Below, piece by piece: positions 5,866-6,248 of a DNA stretch of 6,248 bases. The notes under the pieces were generated by a model that had not been told where the DNA came from, did not search any database, and saw only the letters and a list, made by a program, of their open reading frames with translations. Origin of the DNA: JBGSIZ01 sp041742255 (lineage in GTDB: Bacteria > Pseudomonadota > Alphaproteobacteria > Rhodobacterales > Rhodobacteraceae); assembly GCA_041742255.1 (NCBI GenBank), contig JBGSIZ010000212.1, forward strand, positions 1 to 6,248, given 5' to 3'. The stretch's first letter is position 1. Every line of letters starts with the position of its first letter. Position numbers and translations under genes: made by a program.

Positions 5866-6248
5866 TCACTCGACCACGGCTGGCCCAGTAGCCGGGCCGG
5901 CCACACCCCACCGTCGCAACAAAACATGCTGCAACGCGCGGGCCCGGTCGTTCCAGTCGCGCGATCCGGGCGGGATTTCATCGCCTGCGGCTTTGGCGGC
6001 CTGCCTGCGGCCCAGATCGGCGGCGAATATGGCAAACCCAAGGTTGCCGCCATTCGGCCCCGTCACATACCCGGCCAACGTCGTCACAAAATCGAGCGTG
6101 CCTGTCTTGGCCACCACCCGCACCGGATGATCGGCAATCGGTTTGCCCGCCGCGTCCACGATCGGGATTGGCTTCATCAACGGGCGCAAAACCGACGCGG
6201 CACCCGGCGCGGTCAGCAGCCGAACCATCCCGGCGGCGGAAATCCGGC
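5866..6248 (-). CDS. dacB: D-alanyl-D-alanine carboxypeptidase/endopeptidase (PBP4 type), C-terminal part
   Basis: The last 126 or so residues of a protein whose start lies beyond the right edge. PBP4-type enzymes cleave D-Ala-D-Ala ends and cross-links of peptidoglycan in the periplasm. The third active-site box of penicillin-binding proteins, KTG, is visible as VVAKTGTLDFVTTLAGYV (KTG codons at 6100-6108). The preceding RISAAGMVRLLT segment matches the region between the SxN and KTG boxes in this family. After KTG come a strand, GNLGFAIFAAD, and the terminal helix with RALQHVLLRRW typical of DacB ends. The catalytic SxxK and the SxN box are outside the window, so integrity cannot be judged. 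The TGA stop abuts the TerB stop with no intervening base. A DacA/DacC-type (S11) enzyme is less likely given the tail. Confidence 0.88.
   Translation of the reverse strand, partial: RISAAGMVRLLTAPGAASVLRPLMKPIPIVDAAGKPIADHPVRVVAKTGTLDFVTTLAGYVTGPNGGNLGFAIFAADLGRRQAAKAAGDEIPPGSRDWNDRARALQHVLLRRWGVAGPATGPAVVE
5878..5902 (+). terminator. GC-rich stem after the TerB stop, inside the dacB coding end
   Basis: GGCTGGCCC (5878-5886) and GGGCCGGCC (5894-5902) form a 9-bp stem in the plus-strand RNA with one G-U wobble (5881/5899) and a 7-base loop, 12 bases after the terB stop. The minus-strand RNA would have an A-C mismatch at that pair. There is no following T-run, so this is a possible weak or Rho-assisted terminator for the cupin-TerB unit that must be read through the antisense coding end of dacB. 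It may also be chance in GC-rich coding DNA. Confidence 0.3.

Overview
The window reads as ordinary chromosomal DNA of an alphaproteobacterium, most likely a member of the Rhodobacteraceae/Roseobacter group. This rests on the high GC, a class I (not class II) lysyl-tRNA synthetase, a DUF4864 exported protein, and a pectate-lyase-3-type beta-helix protein whose N-terminus resembles proteins I recall from that family. No insertion sequence, integrase, tRNA, rRNA or CRISPR array is visible.

Layout, left to right. Bases 2-136 (+) are the last 44 codons of a glycerol kinase. It converges on a 762-residue right-handed beta-helix protein (174-2462, -), with a strong GC hairpin between the two stops. 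The 156-base gap to the right (2463-2618) has no gene but holds a long inverted repeat and overlapping short hairpins around the beta-helix ribosome binding site. Next on the minus strand are a small exported DUF4864 protein (2619-3020) and, 72 bases before it, class I lysS (3093-4739). No terminator is seen between lysS and the DUF4864 gene, so they may be co-transcribed.

The divergent gap 4740-4954 holds a candidate lysS promoter, a perfect 7-bp dyad, and three CAGGTT copies spaced 22-23 bp. On the plus strand follow a single-domain cupin (about 4955-5395, start uncertain) and a TerB-family protein (5446-5865). The TerB stop directly abuts the stop of a convergent, truncated D-Ala-D-Ala carboxypeptidase/endopeptidase (PBP4/DacB type, 5866-6248, -).

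The genes do not form one pathway: glycerol use, translation, cell-wall maturation and small stress- or metabolism-related proteins lie side by side. The outlier is the beta-helix protein. It has no signal peptide and the architecture of a phage or gene-transfer-agent spike/fibre, yet stands alone among housekeeping genes. I do not see a clear new multi-gene system. The best leads are this orphan spike-like gene with its structured leader, the repeat-rich lysS/cupin divergent region, and a cupin whose metal-ligand spacing matches that of DMSP-lyase cupins as I remember them.
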